Shown here: one piece after another, positions 48,115-57,882 of the stretch
Layout of the letters: every line of letters starts with the position of its first letter
How positions within the stretch are numbered: the stretch's first letter is position 1
The notes under the pieces: generated by a model
What the model saw: only the letters and a program-made list of their open reading frames with translations
Told to the model about the DNA's origin: nothing
The model's database searches: none
Assembly (NCBI GenBank): GCA_013177855.1
Contig: JABLYA010000001.1
Span: 1,349,231 to 1,413,230, forward strand
Direction of reading: 5' to 3'
DNA: 64,000 nucleotides
Source: Ignavibacteria bacterium
Lineage (GTDB): Bacteria > Bacteroidota > Ignavibacteria > Ch128b
Translations under genes and position numbers: made by a program

Positions 48115-48825
48115 TTATTCAAACAAATCCTGAAGTGCTTCGTACTTCGAATGCATATTTTCAACAGCATTTTCCATGTCTTTATCTTTTGCTTTACAAA
48201 GCTCGTTAACGGATTTAATTAATTCCTGAGCGAGCTTTTTGTATTCGTCTGTCTTGTTTTCGAGTTTCTTTGGCAGTTTTGCTTCATACACTTTTTGTGA
48301 TTTTTCTTTCAAAGCTTCACATTCTTTTCTGATTTCTGCCCATTTTTTATCAGGCAAATAACGATGGTAAATTACATATAAAACTTTGTGGAATTCATCA
48401 AGTTCTTTCACGATTGGACGAATAATGCGGACAAGATTTTCATACTTTGCATGAAGTTCTTCTGCTGCATCTAAAAGAGCTTGGTCGTCTGAACCTTGAG
48501 CAGCTTCGTTATATTTTTCTACTGATGCTTTAAATTCTTCTACTCCCTTTTTCCATTTAGCTTCTTTTTCACGAAGGATACCTGGAAGTTTAACATTATA
48601 AATTTTTTCTGCTTTTTGATTTACTTCTTCGACAAAACTTCTTAACATCTCAATATCTTTAGCAGGATAGGCTGTATGCCAGATTGGATAAATTACTTCG
48701 TGAAACTCAGCAAGTGCTGGAATGTTTGTATTTGTTTCGTCAGCACATTCTTCTTCTTGAGCTGATAAATTAACTGAGAAGCAAAAAGTAAGTGCAATTA
48801 TCAGATACATAAATTTTTTAGTCAT
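48115..48825 (-). CDS. Exported helical protein made of two tandem repeats with conserved histidines
   Basis: This 236-residue protein has a signal peptide (MTKKFMYLIIALTFCFSVNLSAQ). The mature part holds two homologous repeats, about 38-130 and 142-231. Each begins FHxVxYxIxH, has a Kx(E/A)KLP segment in the middle, and ends (L/M)HxKYExL. Equivalent histidines are 42/146, 50/154 and 125/225, which suggests a metal or haem-like site in a helical bundle. The rest is Lys/Glu-rich helix. I do not recognise the family. It is flanked by its own promoter region and terminator, so it is monocistronic. Confidence 0.78.
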   Translation of the reverse strand: MTKKFMYLIIALTFCFSVNLSAQEEECADETNTNIPALAEFHEVIYPIWHTAYPAKDIEMLRSFVEEVNQKAEKIYNVKLPGILREKEAKWKKGVEEFKASVEKYNEAAQGSDDQALLDAAEELHAKYENLVRIIRPIVKELDEFHKVLYVIYHRYLPDKKWAEIRKECEALKEKSQKVYEAKLPKKLENKTDEYKKLAQELIKSVNELCKAKDKDMENAVENMHSKYEALQDLFE

Positions 48826-49060
48826 TTTTAACCTCCGATTTATGTTAATGATGTTTTATTTCAATTATAAAGTCCTAACCGTGTTGCAATATAACAAAGA
48901 AAATTTGTTTTTTAAGTTATTCAATCAAACTGGAATATTGACAAAATTAAAAGAGAGAAAGTTTAATTTTCTTCGTCTCTAAATTTTTCGATTTTTTTCG
49001 ATTGCTTTATAAATAAAAAGCTCTTTTTCTAAATAATGCGAGTTGAGGCAAGATTTTAAA

Positions 49061-49091
49061 ATAAAAAATCCCCGACGCGTGTCGGGGATTT
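49061..49091 (-). terminator. Terminator after gap
   Basis: AAATCCCCGAC (49066-49076) pairs with GTCGGGGATTT (49081-49091), an 11-bp stem with a GCGT loop, followed on the minus strand by a T run. It lies 21 bp from the gap stop. The spacer 48826-49060 beyond it is AT-rich and shows no gene. Confidence 0.9.
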
Positions 49092-49111
49092 ACTCTGAAG
49101 AATAACAATTC

Positions 49112-50140
<1,029 letters not shown>

Positions 50141-50150
50141 TTATTTTTAA

Positions 50151-50948
50151 TTACTTTGCGGCGTATTTCCACCAGTAGAAATACTTTGTTTCTAAATCTT
50201 CAATTGATGGCATTGGGTAAAATACCATTTCATCACCATCAACAAACCAGAAACCATGACGAATTAGTGAGAAGGAAATATCCTTTAATACAGATCCAAG
50301 ACTTATTGTCTTTGTTAATTTTTCTGGATTAGATTTTAATTCTTCAATACATTCTTTAACACGATAGGGATTGACATTTGGAATTGCACAGGTGATAATT
50401 GATTTTCCTTTGTTCTCTTCAAAGAATTTATCAATGTTAAAATCAATTTGAGTAAATAAAATTTTTGGTGCACCTTTTGCTTTTGTTCCTCTTGTAATCC
50501 ATTTACCAAATGCTCTTTGATCAAGTGTTGATGCAACCAATGTTTCAAGAGGACAAATCTCTTGATAAATTCTAATCAATCCAGGTTGATTAACAGCAGT
50601 ATACTCACCTTTTTCGAGTGGAAGGACTTTTCCATTTGGATGTACCAAATACAAGTCCTTTAATACATTCAAAGGAACGTGCTCAAGAACAGCATAGGAA
50701 CTGATAAACTTTGTTCTTTTTGGTCTTCCTGTCACCGGATCTGCTTTTGTTTCTTCAAGATATTTATCAATCTCAAAGTATGGATCACGGAAATTAATAT
50801 CCAGTTCTACAAAAATTACTTTACCACTGTAATGTTTTGTGCTTCCAACAGCGTAGTGCATTCCAAAATCTTCTGGTTCAAGCTGGGAAGCTACAAGCGC
50901 GTTTATTGGAAAAACAATCATATACAAATGTTTTGGATAATCAGCCAT
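50151..50948 (-). CDS. Conserved protein of unknown function, upstream of gap
   Basis: This 265-residue soluble protein has no signal peptide; the start is supported by GAGGT upstream. Notable segments are HLYMIVFPINALVASQLEPEDFG, HYAVGSTKHYSGKVIFVELD, ICPLETLVASTLDQRAFGKW, KILFTQIDFNIDKFF and HGFWFVDGDEMVFYPMPSIEDLE. The two KV(I/L)F-type strands suggest a pseudo-repeat. I recognise no family and no catalytic motif. Its position 31 bp before gap, as first gene of a two-gene unit beside the DnaA-box region, hints at a housekeeping role. Confidence 0.75.
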   Translation of the reverse strand: MADYPKHLYMIVFPINALVASQLEPEDFGMHYAVGSTKHYSGKVIFVELDINFRDPYFEIDKYLEETKADPVTGRPKRTKFISSYAVLEHVPLNVLKDLYLVHPNGKVLPLEKGEYTAVNQPGLIRIYQEICPLETLVASTLDQRAFGKWITRGTKAKGAPKILFTQIDFNIDKFFEENKGKSIITCAIPNVNPYRVKECIEELKSNPEKLTKTISLGSVLKDISFSLIRHGFWFVDGDEMVFYPMPSIEDLETKYFYWWKYAAK

Positions 50949-51159
50949 AAATACCTCGTTCTTGATTATATTAAAATCTTAATTTTACTTTCACAAAGTT
51001 ACTGATATTAAATTCTTATATCAATTGACAAAACACACACATTTTGAATAACTCTTATTTAGTTTTTAAAAGAGTTTTAAATCTTAAATAGTAAATATAA
51101 TGAGGTTTAATTGTGGAAATTTCGAAAGATTAATAAAACAAATGGATTTTTTTATAAAG

Positions 51160-51270
51160 TTATCAACATAATGTTGTGGATAAGTAAAATTAATTCACAT
51201 TATTTTGTTGCAGTGAACTATTAAAAATTTAATTAACACATTATCCACATCTTTTAAAAATTTATCCACA
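51160..51270. other. DnaA-box cluster: candidate replication origin or DnaA-regulated site
   Basis: The 445 bp spacer 50949-51393 between divergent genes is strongly AT-rich and holds three perfect TTATCCACA boxes: 51241-51249 (+), 51262-51270 (+) and 51175-51183 (-). A one-mismatch box TTATCAACA lies at 51160-51168 (+), with two-mismatch variants at 51191-51199 and 51112-51120. The two plus boxes are 21 bp apart start to start, about two helical turns, and the left pair converges. AT-rich flanks (51051-51160 and 51280-51345) could serve as unwinding elements. I noticed no other perfect box in the window. dnaA, dnaN and gyrB are absent, so it may be oriC, a DnaA-titration site or a regulatory site. 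Confidence 0.5.
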
Positions 51271-51393
51271 TCAGATCAACATAATTTCATTCAAAAAAAT
51301 AGTTTAATTTTGTATTGTAAAAATTAATTAAGAATGAAAACCAAGACATTATTCAATCAGGGGATAAACAAAAACAAATAAGTGAGAGGAAAA

Positions 51394-52785
51394 ATGGAAT
51401 ACAGAATAGAAACCGACAGCATGGGCGAAATGAAAGTCCCAGCTGATAAATACTACGGAGCTCAAACTGCTCGTTCGTTGATGAATTTCAAAATCGGTGG
51501 TGAAAAATTTCCACCAGAATTTATTCGTGCTCTGGCTATTGTAAAAAAAGCAGCAGCTTTAACAAACAAAGAACTAGGAGTCTTAGCTCCTGAAAAAGCA
51601 GAATTAATTGTAAAAGCAGCTGATGAGATAATTGAGGGCAAATTAAATGATCATTTTCCTCTTGTTATCTGGCAGACCGGAAGTGGAACTCAAACAAATA
51701 TGAATGTTAACGAAGTTATTGCTAATCGAGCTATTGAGATGGCTGGCGGTGTAATGGGAAGTAAAAAACCAATCCATCCCAACGATGATGTTAATAAATC
51801 TCAATCGACTAATGATGCTTTTCCAACAGCAATGCACATTTCTGCTGTTGAAGAAATTCATCGAAGATTAATTCCAATGGTTACAAAACTCAGAGACGCT
51901 TTGAAACAAAAAGCAGAAGAGTTTAAAGACATAATTAAAATTGGAAGAACTCATTTAATGGATGCGACTCCATTAACTCTTGGTCAGGAATTTTCTGGTT
52001 ATGCTCAACAATTAACAAATGGACTTGAAAGAATTGAATCATGTTTACCACGACTTTATGAAATTCCTCTCGGAGGAACTGCTGTTGGAACAGGATTAAA
52101 TAGTCATCCAAAATATGCTGAAAAAGTTGCCGAAAAAATTTCTGAAATTACCGGAAAGCCTTTCAAAACAGCACGAAATAAATTTGAAGCAATGGCTGGA
52201 AAAGATGCAATGGTTGAATTGCATGGTGTTCTGAAGACTCTTGCTGCGTCATTAATGAAAATAGCAAATGATATCCGCTGGCTTGCATCCGGTCCAAGAT
52301 GTGGTATTGGCGAAATAAATATTCCAGAAAATGAACCTGGAAGTTCGATAATGCCAGGCAAAGTTAATCCGACCCAATCTGAAGCTATGACAATGGTTTG
52401 TGCTCAGGTTTTTGGAAATGATGTAACTGTAAACTTTGCTGGTGCAAGTGGAAATTTTGAGTTAAATGTATTTATGCCTGTAATTATTTTTAATGTTTTA
52501 CAATCGATCAGATTGTTAGCTGATGCTTGTGAGAGCTTCACTGATAATTGTGTTGTTGGTATAACTCCTAATTATGACAGAATTAAAATGCATTTGAATA
52601 ATTCTTTAATGCTTGTGACTGCATTAAATCCAGTTATTGGTTATGATAATGCTGCAAAAGTTGCTAAAAAAGCACACAAAGAAGGAAAAACTTTAAAAGA
52701 GGCTGCAGTTGAACTTGGACTTTTAACACCTGAAAAATTCGACGAAGTGGTAAGACCCGAGAAAATGATTGGACCGAATTTATAA
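51394..52785 (+). CDS. fumC: Class II fumarate hydratase
   Basis: This 463-residue oxygen-stable, iron-free fumarase interconverts fumarate and L-malate. The start at ATG 51394 (after GAGAGG) is preferred to an in-frame GTG at 51382, since [28 protein letters not shown] is the usual N-terminus. Signatures are [54 protein letters not shown] and [16 protein letters not shown]. It is transcribed alone, rightward from the DnaA-box region, and ends at a hairpin terminator. Confidence 0.97.
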   Translation: MEYRIETDSMGEMKVPADKYYGAQTARSLMNFKIGGEKFPPEFIRALAIVKKAAALTNKELGVLAPEKAELIVKAADEIIEGKLNDHFPLVIWQTGSGTQTNMNVNEVIANRAIEMAGGVMGSKKPIHPNDDVNKSQSTNDAFPTAMHISAVEEIHRRLIPMVTKLRDALKQKAEEFKDIIKIGRTHLMDATPLTLGQEFSGYAQQLTNGLERIESCLPRLYEIPLGGTAVGTGLNSHPKYAEKVAEKISEITGKPFKTARNKFEAMAGKDAMVELHGVLKTLAASLMKIANDIRWLASGPRCGIGEINIPENEPGSSIMPGKVNPTQSEAMTMVCAQVFGNDVTVNFAGASGNFELNVFMPVIIFNVLQSIRLLADACESFTDNCVVGITPNYDRIKMHLNNSLMLVTALNPVIGYDNAAKVAKKAHKEGKTLKEAAVELGLLTPEKFDEVVRPEKMIGPNL

Positions 52786-52821
52786 GATTTAAAAGCCAAA
52801 CTAATTCCAATTTAAAACTAA

Positions 52822-52850
52822 AAATCCCGACGCAGGTCGGGATTTTTTTT
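52822..52850 (+). terminator. Bidirectional terminator between fumC and tRNA-Lys
   Basis: AAATCCCGAC (52822-52831) pairs with GTCGGGATTT (52836-52845) around GCAG, followed by a T run to 52850 on plus and by a shorter T run on minus. It serves fumC and probably also the convergent tRNA. It is nearly the same sequence as the gap terminator. Confidence 0.9.
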
Positions 52851-52851
52851 G

Positions 52852-52924
52852 TGCACCCTGCGAGACTCGAACTCGCGACCCACTGATTAAGAGTCAGTTG
52901 CTCTACCAACTGAGCTAAGGGTGC
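52852..52924 (-). tRNA. tRNA-Lys, anticodon CTT
   Basis: The 73-nt cloverleaf on the minus strand has acceptor GCACCCT/AGGGTGC, D arm GCTC-AGTTGGTA-GAGC, anticodon arm ACTGA-CTCTTAA-TCAGT with anticodon CTT (reads AAG), T arm GCGAG-TTCGAGT-CTCGC and discriminator A. CCA is not encoded. It is isolated between fumC and the TPR gene. Confidence 0.97.
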
Positions 52925-53118
52925 AATGCAATTTAAAAAATTTTGTAGTCTCTAAAAAATTTGGAAATTTCATCAAAACGAGAATTGATAATAAATTAAA
53001 TAGATATGGTGAGGGTATTTATCTTCTTTTTGACTTAACAAGCAGTTGAATAAGCTTTATAAAAATTTTTTTGATGATATCTTTAATTCAAAGGATATTC
53101 TTTTTTTTAAAAAGATTA

Positions 53119-53201
53119 AACCTCTCAGCGAATTTGGAATTAGGAGTAAATGAATTTTAAAATCTTTTAATTAAAAATATCCAAAAACCCGCTGAGAGGT
53201 T
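53119..53201 (-). repeat. Long-loop perfect inverted repeat after the TPR gene
   Basis: AACCTCTCAGCG (53119-53130) and CGCTGAGAGGTT (53190-53201) are perfect 12-bp reverse complements with 59 nt between. TTTGGA (53133-53138) and TCCAAA (53080+100 to 53185, i.e. 53180-53185) can extend the stem. On the minus strand a TCTTTTT tract follows 5 nt after the stem. It begins just beyond the TPR gene stop, so a terminator with an unusually large folded loop is most likely. A small structured RNA is an alternative. Confidence 0.5.
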
Positions 53202-53212
53202 CTGCTAAGGAT

Positions 53213-53989
53213 TTACTTATTCTTTATTTCGTTTAGCAGTTTCCTTGCTTCAGCTCTATACTCGTCATCATCTTCATCGAGTTTTGGTAGATTTGGAATT
53301 ACACTCAAATGCTCTTTTGCTTTTGCATAGTTTTCCATTTCGATATAATTTTTTGCTGCTTCAAGTCTGTACATTATAAAGTTCGGTCTCATTTTTATTG
53401 CTCTTTCAAAAAGTTTAGCTGCTTCTTCTCTATCACCCCAACCAAGTCCAATTATTGATCGTGCAAATTTTGGTTTTTCGCAGACTTTAGAGTGAGCTCG
53501 TGCAAGTACATAAAGAGCAACACTTTGATGAATTTCACCGCCATTATTTAAACTAATGGCTTTTTCACAATCAGCTTTAACGGAATTCACCAAACTAATA
53601 GTTTTGAAGACTCCTTTAAACAATGCAATTTTACCATTTGCAATAGCTCTTCTAATGTAACCAATGGATGAATTTGGGTTAACTTTAATAGCTTTTTCTG
53701 CATATTCAAGTGCTTTCTCGAACATTTTTAGTTGTTCTTCTTTTTCTTTATCATTTCTTGCAGGTAGATGTTCGCCGTAATCTACATAAGCACGAGACAT
53801 TCTCCACAACACTTCAAAATTATTTGGTTCGAGTTTATAAGCCTGTTCGATAGTTTTTAGTGCGTTAACATTGTCGAATTTTTCTTCGATGTATTCGTCA
53901 CATTTTTTGATCAGCTCCTGCACCGATTGTGCTTGTATTAATCCTGCTGATACAAGGATTAAGAAAAATGTTTTGAAAAATTTTTTCAT
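53213..53989 (-). CDS. Exported TPR-repeat protein
   Basis: This protein has about 258 residues from ATG 53989. A further ATG at 54004 is in frame, but GGGAG lies right there and serves as ribosome site for 53989, which opens a signal peptide (MKKFFKTFFLILVSAGLIQAQ). The mature part holds about four to five TPR-like helical pairs: ALKTIEQAYKLEPNNFEVLWRM, ALEYAEKAIKVNPNSSIGYIRRA, ALYVLARAHSK and AAKLFERAIKMRPNFIMYRLEAAKNY. It resembles the regulator-of-microtubule-dynamics-like TPR proteins seen in Bacteroidetes relatives. It is probably a periplasmic scaffold; partners are unknown. It is 27 bp after the DUF2721 gene. Confidence 0.82.
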   Translation of the reverse strand: MKKFFKTFFLILVSAGLIQAQSVQELIKKCDEYIEEKFDNVNALKTIEQAYKLEPNNFEVLWRMSRAYVDYGEHLPARNDKEKEEQLKMFEKALEYAEKAIKVNPNSSIGYIRRAIANGKIALFKGVFKTISLVNSVKADCEKAISLNNGGEIHQSVALYVLARAHSKVCEKPKFARSIIGLGWGDREEAAKLFERAIKMRPNFIMYRLEAAKNYIEMENYAKAKEHLSVIPNLPKLDEDDDEYRAEARKLLNEIKNK

Positions 53990-54016
53990 TGAAGTTACTC
54001 CCATTTTGTTTGTTGA

Positions 54017-54502
54017 TTATTCCTCTGCTTTAATTTCGAGTTCAATAATTTTATGCCCTCTTGTAATTTCTTTTAATGCATTTAAAATTCCGATGCCAAC
54101 TGAAATCATTCCAGTGATGAAAGTAATCATCATCAAAACAATCCCCGAGCGAAGGTCAAAAATAAAGTCGAGACCAATCAAAAATGATGTTAAGATAAAA
54201 AGAAAAATTCCAGTAGAGTAAAAAACAACGCAATTCTTCACGAAACCTAATCGGCAAAAAAGTTGATCAAGTTGCTTTTTAATACTGGCTAATCTATTCG
54301 ATTCCAGATAATCTAACTCTTTTCCATCTTTGATTTTAAGAATCAATCTTCTTCTTTCATCGTTTAGAAGTCTAATTCTATTTGCAATTGAAGAGTATCT
54401 ATTATTGATTCCCAAAAGAAGCAGCCCGCAAGCAGAAATCATCACCGCTGGTGCAAGCATAAATTGAATCATTTTCACAAACATTTCAGATGTCAAGTTC
54501 AT
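54017..54502 (-). CDS. DUF2721 family membrane protein
   Basis: This 161-residue protein has an N-terminal hydrophobic helix carrying MLAPAVMISACGLLLLGINNRYSSIANRIR in successive parts (residues 15-44), the hallmark of DUF2721. A charged cytoplasmic helical stretch follows (LNDERRRLILKI), then two C-terminal membrane helices (about 88-110 and 118-142). Its function is unknown. It is first in a two-gene unit with the TPR protein. Confidence 0.85.
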   Translation of the reverse strand: MNLTSEMFVKMIQFMLAPAVMISACGLLLLGINNRYSSIANRIRLLNDERRRLILKIKDGKELDYLESNRLASIKKQLDQLFCRLGFVKNCVVFYSTGIFLFILTSFLIGLDFIFDLRSGIVLMMITFITGMISVGIGILNALKEITRGHKIIELEIKAEE

Positions 54503-54840
54503 AGTATACCTTTCAATTTTTGAACTATAACAAAAATATTAAAATCATCTATAGATTGAAATTGGAAAGTATCTCATAAACACGGTATCTATGTTAAAAG
54601 AAATCAAGTTCACTAATAGATAAAAAATTCAAGTTTGATTTGTTTTTGATTGATCTAAATAGAGCTGTAAAAAAATACTTAGATATTTTTTTCTAAAGTA
54701 TTAACAGAGCTAAAATCAGTCTACTCAATTTTTTGTTTTTTTATTTAGTTATTGTTATAAGAAAAACACCTGATAAATTAGAACATAAAGGATTAATCTA
54801 AAATTAAAACTCATTATCTTTGAAAAATTTTATTTGAATA
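54503..54840. other. Divergent AT-rich intergenic region
   Basis: This 338 bp spacer lies between the DUF2721 gene (minus) and lptB (plus). It is extremely AT-rich. A weak hairpin (AATACTTAGA with TCTAAAGTATT, about 54677-54706) is present. No gene, known riboswitch or clear operator was recognised. Confidence 0.5.
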
Positions 54841-55578
54841 ATGATGGATATTCTTAGAGGCGAAAAGTTAATTAAGCGATATAAGAAAAGAAATGTGGTA
54901 AACGGAGTTTCCCTTCAAGTTCAAAAAGGGGAAGTTGTTGGTTTACTTGGTCCGAATGGTGCAGGTAAGACAACTACTTTTTATATGATCGTTGGAATGA
55001 TTAAACCTAATGCTGGCAATGTTTTCCTCAATGATGTTGATATTACAAAAATGCCAATGTATAAAAGAGCCAGACTCGGGATTGGTTACTTACCACAAGA
55101 AGCATCTGTATTCAGACGTTTGACAGTTGAACAAAACATTCTTGCTGTGCTCGAGTTTATGAATTTATCAAACAGAGAAAGAAAAGAAAGATGCGAGCAA
55201 TTGCTTGAAGATTTAGGAATTACTAAGATTAGAAAAACTTACGGCTATCAACTCAGTGGTGGTGAGCGACGAAGGACAGAAATAGCGAGAGCTCTCGCAA
55301 CAAATCCGAAATTTATTCTGCTTGATGAACCTTTCGCAGGAATTGATCCAATCGCTGTTGAAGATATTATGAAGATAGTCGCAAATCTTAAGAATCGAGG
55401 TATTGGCGTTTTAATTACAGATCATAATGTTCATGAAACTCTGGCAATTGTAGATCGTGCTTATATCTTGATAAACGGAGAAATTTTACGAAGCGGTATT
55501 TCAGAAGAACTTGCAAACGATGAGCTTGTAAGAAAACTTTATCTTGGTGAGAAATTCAAACTTGAAAGATATCTTTAG
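54841..55578 (+). CDS. lptB: LPS export ABC transporter ATP-binding protein
   Basis: This 245-residue ABC ATPase powers LptFG to extract LPS from the inner membrane. Walker A is [19 protein letters not shown], the Q loop is [17 protein letters not shown] (characteristic of LptB), the signature motif is [18 protein letters not shown], and Walker B is [19 protein letters not shown], followed by H-loop [11 protein letters not shown]. Two adjacent ATG codons (54841, 54844) could start it. LptC- and LptA-like genes are 3.5 kb away on the opposite strand; lptF, lptG and lptD are not in the window. Confidence 0.95.
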   Translation: MMDILRGEKLIKRYKKRNVVNGVSLQVQKGEVVGLLGPNGAGKTTTFYMIVGMIKPNAGNVFLNDVDITKMPMYKRARLGIGYLPQEASVFRRLTVEQNILAVLEFMNLSNRERKERCEQLLEDLGITKIRKTYGYQLSGGERRRTEIARALATNPKFILLDEPFAGIDPIAVEDIMKIVANLKNRGIGVLITDHNVHETLAIVDRAYILINGEILRSGISEELANDELVRKLYLGEKFKLERYL

Positions 55579-55615
55579 TTAATTCAAATTCTTGCAAAAA
55601 ATTAAAACAAAATCT

Positions 55616-56734
55616 CTATTGCTTGCCCAAAAGACTTTTATACAATTCAACAATTCTCTCGTTATATTTATCAAAACTAAATTCCTTCGCTCTTTCAATT
55701 GATTTTGTACTCAGGTGTTTTCGTAGTGCTTCATCAAATATAATTCTTAAAACGTTTTCAGAAAGTTTTTGAATATCATCTCTTTCAAAGACAAGAGAAG
55801 TTTCGTTTTCAATAATAATATCTAAAACACCATCAGCTTTACAGACGATGTTTGGTAACCCCATTGCCATCGCTTCAACCAAAGAAATTCCAAATGCTTC
55901 AGCATAAGATGGAAAAATAAAAGCGTCACTTGCAGAAAGAAGTTCAGGAACGTCTTTTCTAAATCCTAAAAACTTAAACATTCCTTCAAGTGAATTTTCT
56001 TTTACAAGATTGTGAAGATATTCTTCATAGAACTTTTCTGAAGGTTCTGCTTCGCCAACGAATATGAAGATTGTATTTTGAAGTTTTTCCTTAATTGAAG
56101 CAATCGCCTTGATTATGATATCCTGCCCCTTCCCTGGTGAAAGTCTTGCAATATTTGTAAAGATAAATTGATCTTTATCAAATCCAAGTTTTAATCTGAT
56201 TAATTCTTTATCATATTTTGATGGATTAAATTTTTCTAAATCGACCACATTTGGAATGATTACAATCTTATTTTTTTCAAGAGGGGTTGTCTCAATTAAA
56301 TTTTGTTTTATAACTCTGGAAATGGCAATTGCTTTATCAACTTTTTTATAGATAAACTTATGAAACAAGTCTTTCTTTTTTACAAACGAACCGAGTTGTT
56401 TGGTTAGTACGAGAGGGATTTTCTTATCAATTATCATTAATGATGGTGAGATTGTCCATAAATCTCTTGAAAATTGAGTGTGTATTAAATCAATATCATT
56501 TTGAATTAGAAATCTTTTAAGCTTTAGAATGTTTTTAATGTTGAAATAGGAATTTGATTTTACTTTTAATTTTTTTTGTTCAGGTATAAAATTAGAGTTT
56601 AAATCTATCTTTGAATCTTCAATGCAAAAAAGGTAAACATCAAATTCATTCTTTATCAACTGATCAGCCGATTGAACAGTGAACATTTCCATTCCACCCC
56701 AGGAACGAGATAAACAGGAAATTAATATTCTCAT
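55616..56734 (-). CDS. Glycosyltransferase family 4 protein
   Basis: This 372-residue GT-B enzyme has CLSRSWGGMEMFTVQ at the N-terminus (acceptor domain) and a C-terminal GT4 domain. That domain carries NIARLSPGKGQDIIIKAI, FKFLGFRKDVPELLSASDAFIFPSYAEAFGISLVEAMAMGLP and VCKADGVLDII, including the EX7E-type motif (E-A-F-G-I-S-L-V-E). It has no signal peptide. It probably transfers a sugar from an NDP donor in LPS or exopolysaccharide synthesis; donor and acceptor are unknown. It is monocistronic, convergent with lptB. Confidence 0.9.
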   Translation of the reverse strand: MRILISCLSRSWGGMEMFTVQSADQLIKNEFDVYLFCIEDSKIDLNSNFIPEQKKLKVKSNSYFNIKNILKLKRFLIQNDIDLIHTQFSRDLWTISPSLMIIDKKIPLVLTKQLGSFVKKKDLFHKFIYKKVDKAIAISRVIKQNLIETTPLEKNKIVIIPNVVDLEKFNPSKYDKELIRLKLGFDKDQFIFTNIARLSPGKGQDIIIKAIASIKEKLQNTIFIFVGEAEPSEKFYEEYLHNLVKENSLEGMFKFLGFRKDVPELLSASDAFIFPSYAEAFGISLVEAMAMGLPNIVCKADGVLDIIIENETSLVFERDDIQKLSENVLRIIFDEALRKHLSTKSIERAKEFSFDKYNERIVELYKSLLGKQ

Positions 56735-56871
56735 ACTTAAACTTTTTTAAGGCAAATTAATCGAGATCTTGTATTTGAACAAAATTCAAGTGAGATATTA
56801 GAATATCTGCCTAATGACATTGTTAATGGTAAAAAACTTTTTAATTTTTACACAAAAGTTTGAGGTGAATT

Positions 56872-57882
56872 ATGGTTGAAGCAAAATGGTGGAAAACATT
56901 AGATAATGGAAAAATCTTATGCACTTTATGTCCGAGATTTTGCACAATTGGGGAAGGACAATACGGTTTCTGTTATGTCCGTCAAAATCATAATGGGAAA
57001 CTGTATTCGATTGCTTATGGAAGACCGACAGGATTTGGTATTGATCCCGTTGAGAAAAAACCTCTTAATCACTTTCTTCCCGGCACAACCATTTTAAGTT
57101 TTGGAACAGCTGGTTGTAATCTTGGATGTAAATTCTGTCAGAACTGGAGTATCAGCAAGGCTCATCTTGACGATACAAACGCAATGCAAGTTTCTCCTGA
57201 AGGTGTTGTTAAACTAGCTTTGAAATATAAAACACCAAGCATCGCATTCACTTACAACGAACCGACAATTTTTGGCGAATATGTAATCGATATTTCAAAA
57301 ATTGCTCACCAGTATGGAATTAAAACTGTAATGGTTACAGATGGATATATTACCGATGAAGCTCGAAGAGAAATCTATCAGTACATTGATGGCGCTAATG
57401 TTGACCTGAAAGCATTTACAGAAAGGTTTTATCACAAATTAACTTTTTCTCATTTAGAACCTGTCCTTGACACTTTAATCTGGCTGAAGAAAGAAACTAA
57501 TGTATGGTTTGAGATCACAACTCTTTTAATTCCAGATGAAAATGATTCAGATGAAGAGATAAATGCGATGTGCGATTGGATACTCGAAAATCTTGGCGAT
57601 GAAGTCCCGCTTCATTTCACAGCATTTCATCCTGATTTTAAGTTGAGAGATAAACCGCCAACTCCACCATCAACACTTAAGCGTGCAAGAAGAATAGCTT
57701 TAAATAAAGGATTAAAATATGTCTATGTTGGAAATGTTTTTGATCGTGAAGGTCAGACAACATACTGTCCAAATTGTAAAATGAAATTGATAGAAAGAGA
57801 TTGGCATTCAGTAATTTCAAATAGATTAAGAGATGGAAAATGTCCAGCTTGTCAAACCAAAATAGCTGGTGTATTTAGTTAA
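56872..57882 (+). CDS. amrS: AmmeMemoRadiSam-system radical SAM enzyme
   Basis: This 336-residue PflA-like radical SAM protein opens with a cysteine cluster (CTLCPRFCTIGEGQYGFCYVR). The radical SAM motif follows as GTAGCNLGCKFCQNW (C-x3-C-x2-C), then AFTYNEPTIFGEYV and VDLKAFTERFYHKLT. The C-terminus has a zinc-ribbon-like CPNCKMKLIERDW and CPACQTKIAGVF. These fit AmrS, usually encoded with Memo- and AMMECR1-domain proteins. Those partners are not visible here. The activity of the system is not established. The gene stands alone, with ribosome site GAGGTG before the ATG. Confidence 0.88.
   Translation: MVEAKWWKTLDNGKILCTLCPRFCTIGEGQYGFCYVRQNHNGKLYSIAYGRPTGFGIDPVEKKPLNHFLPGTTILSFGTAGCNLGCKFCQNWSISKAHLDDTNAMQVSPEGVVKLALKYKTPSIAFTYNEPTIFGEYVIDISKIAHQYGIKTVMVTDGYITDEARREIYQYIDGANVDLKAFTERFYHKLTFSHLEPVLDTLIWLKKETNVWFEITTLLIPDENDSDEEINAMCDWILENLGDEVPLHFTAFHPDFKLRDKPPTPPSTLKRARRIALNKGLKYVYVGNVFDREGQTTYCPNCKMKLIERDWHSVISNRLRDGKCPACQTKIAGVFS

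Noticed and set aside
53076-53108. Hairpin-like GATATCTTT...AAAGGATATTC followed by eight T on the plus strand.
   Set aside because: The stem needs two bulges and no plus-strand gene ends nearby; fumC already has its own terminator and the tRNA is on the other strand.
53188-53212. ACCCGCTGAGAGGTTCTGCT resembles the CTGAGA core of a TPP riboswitch.
   Set aside because: The second conserved block (GAACCTGATC-type) is absent, it lies at the 3' end of a minus-strand gene, and it is explained by the 12-bp inverted repeat.
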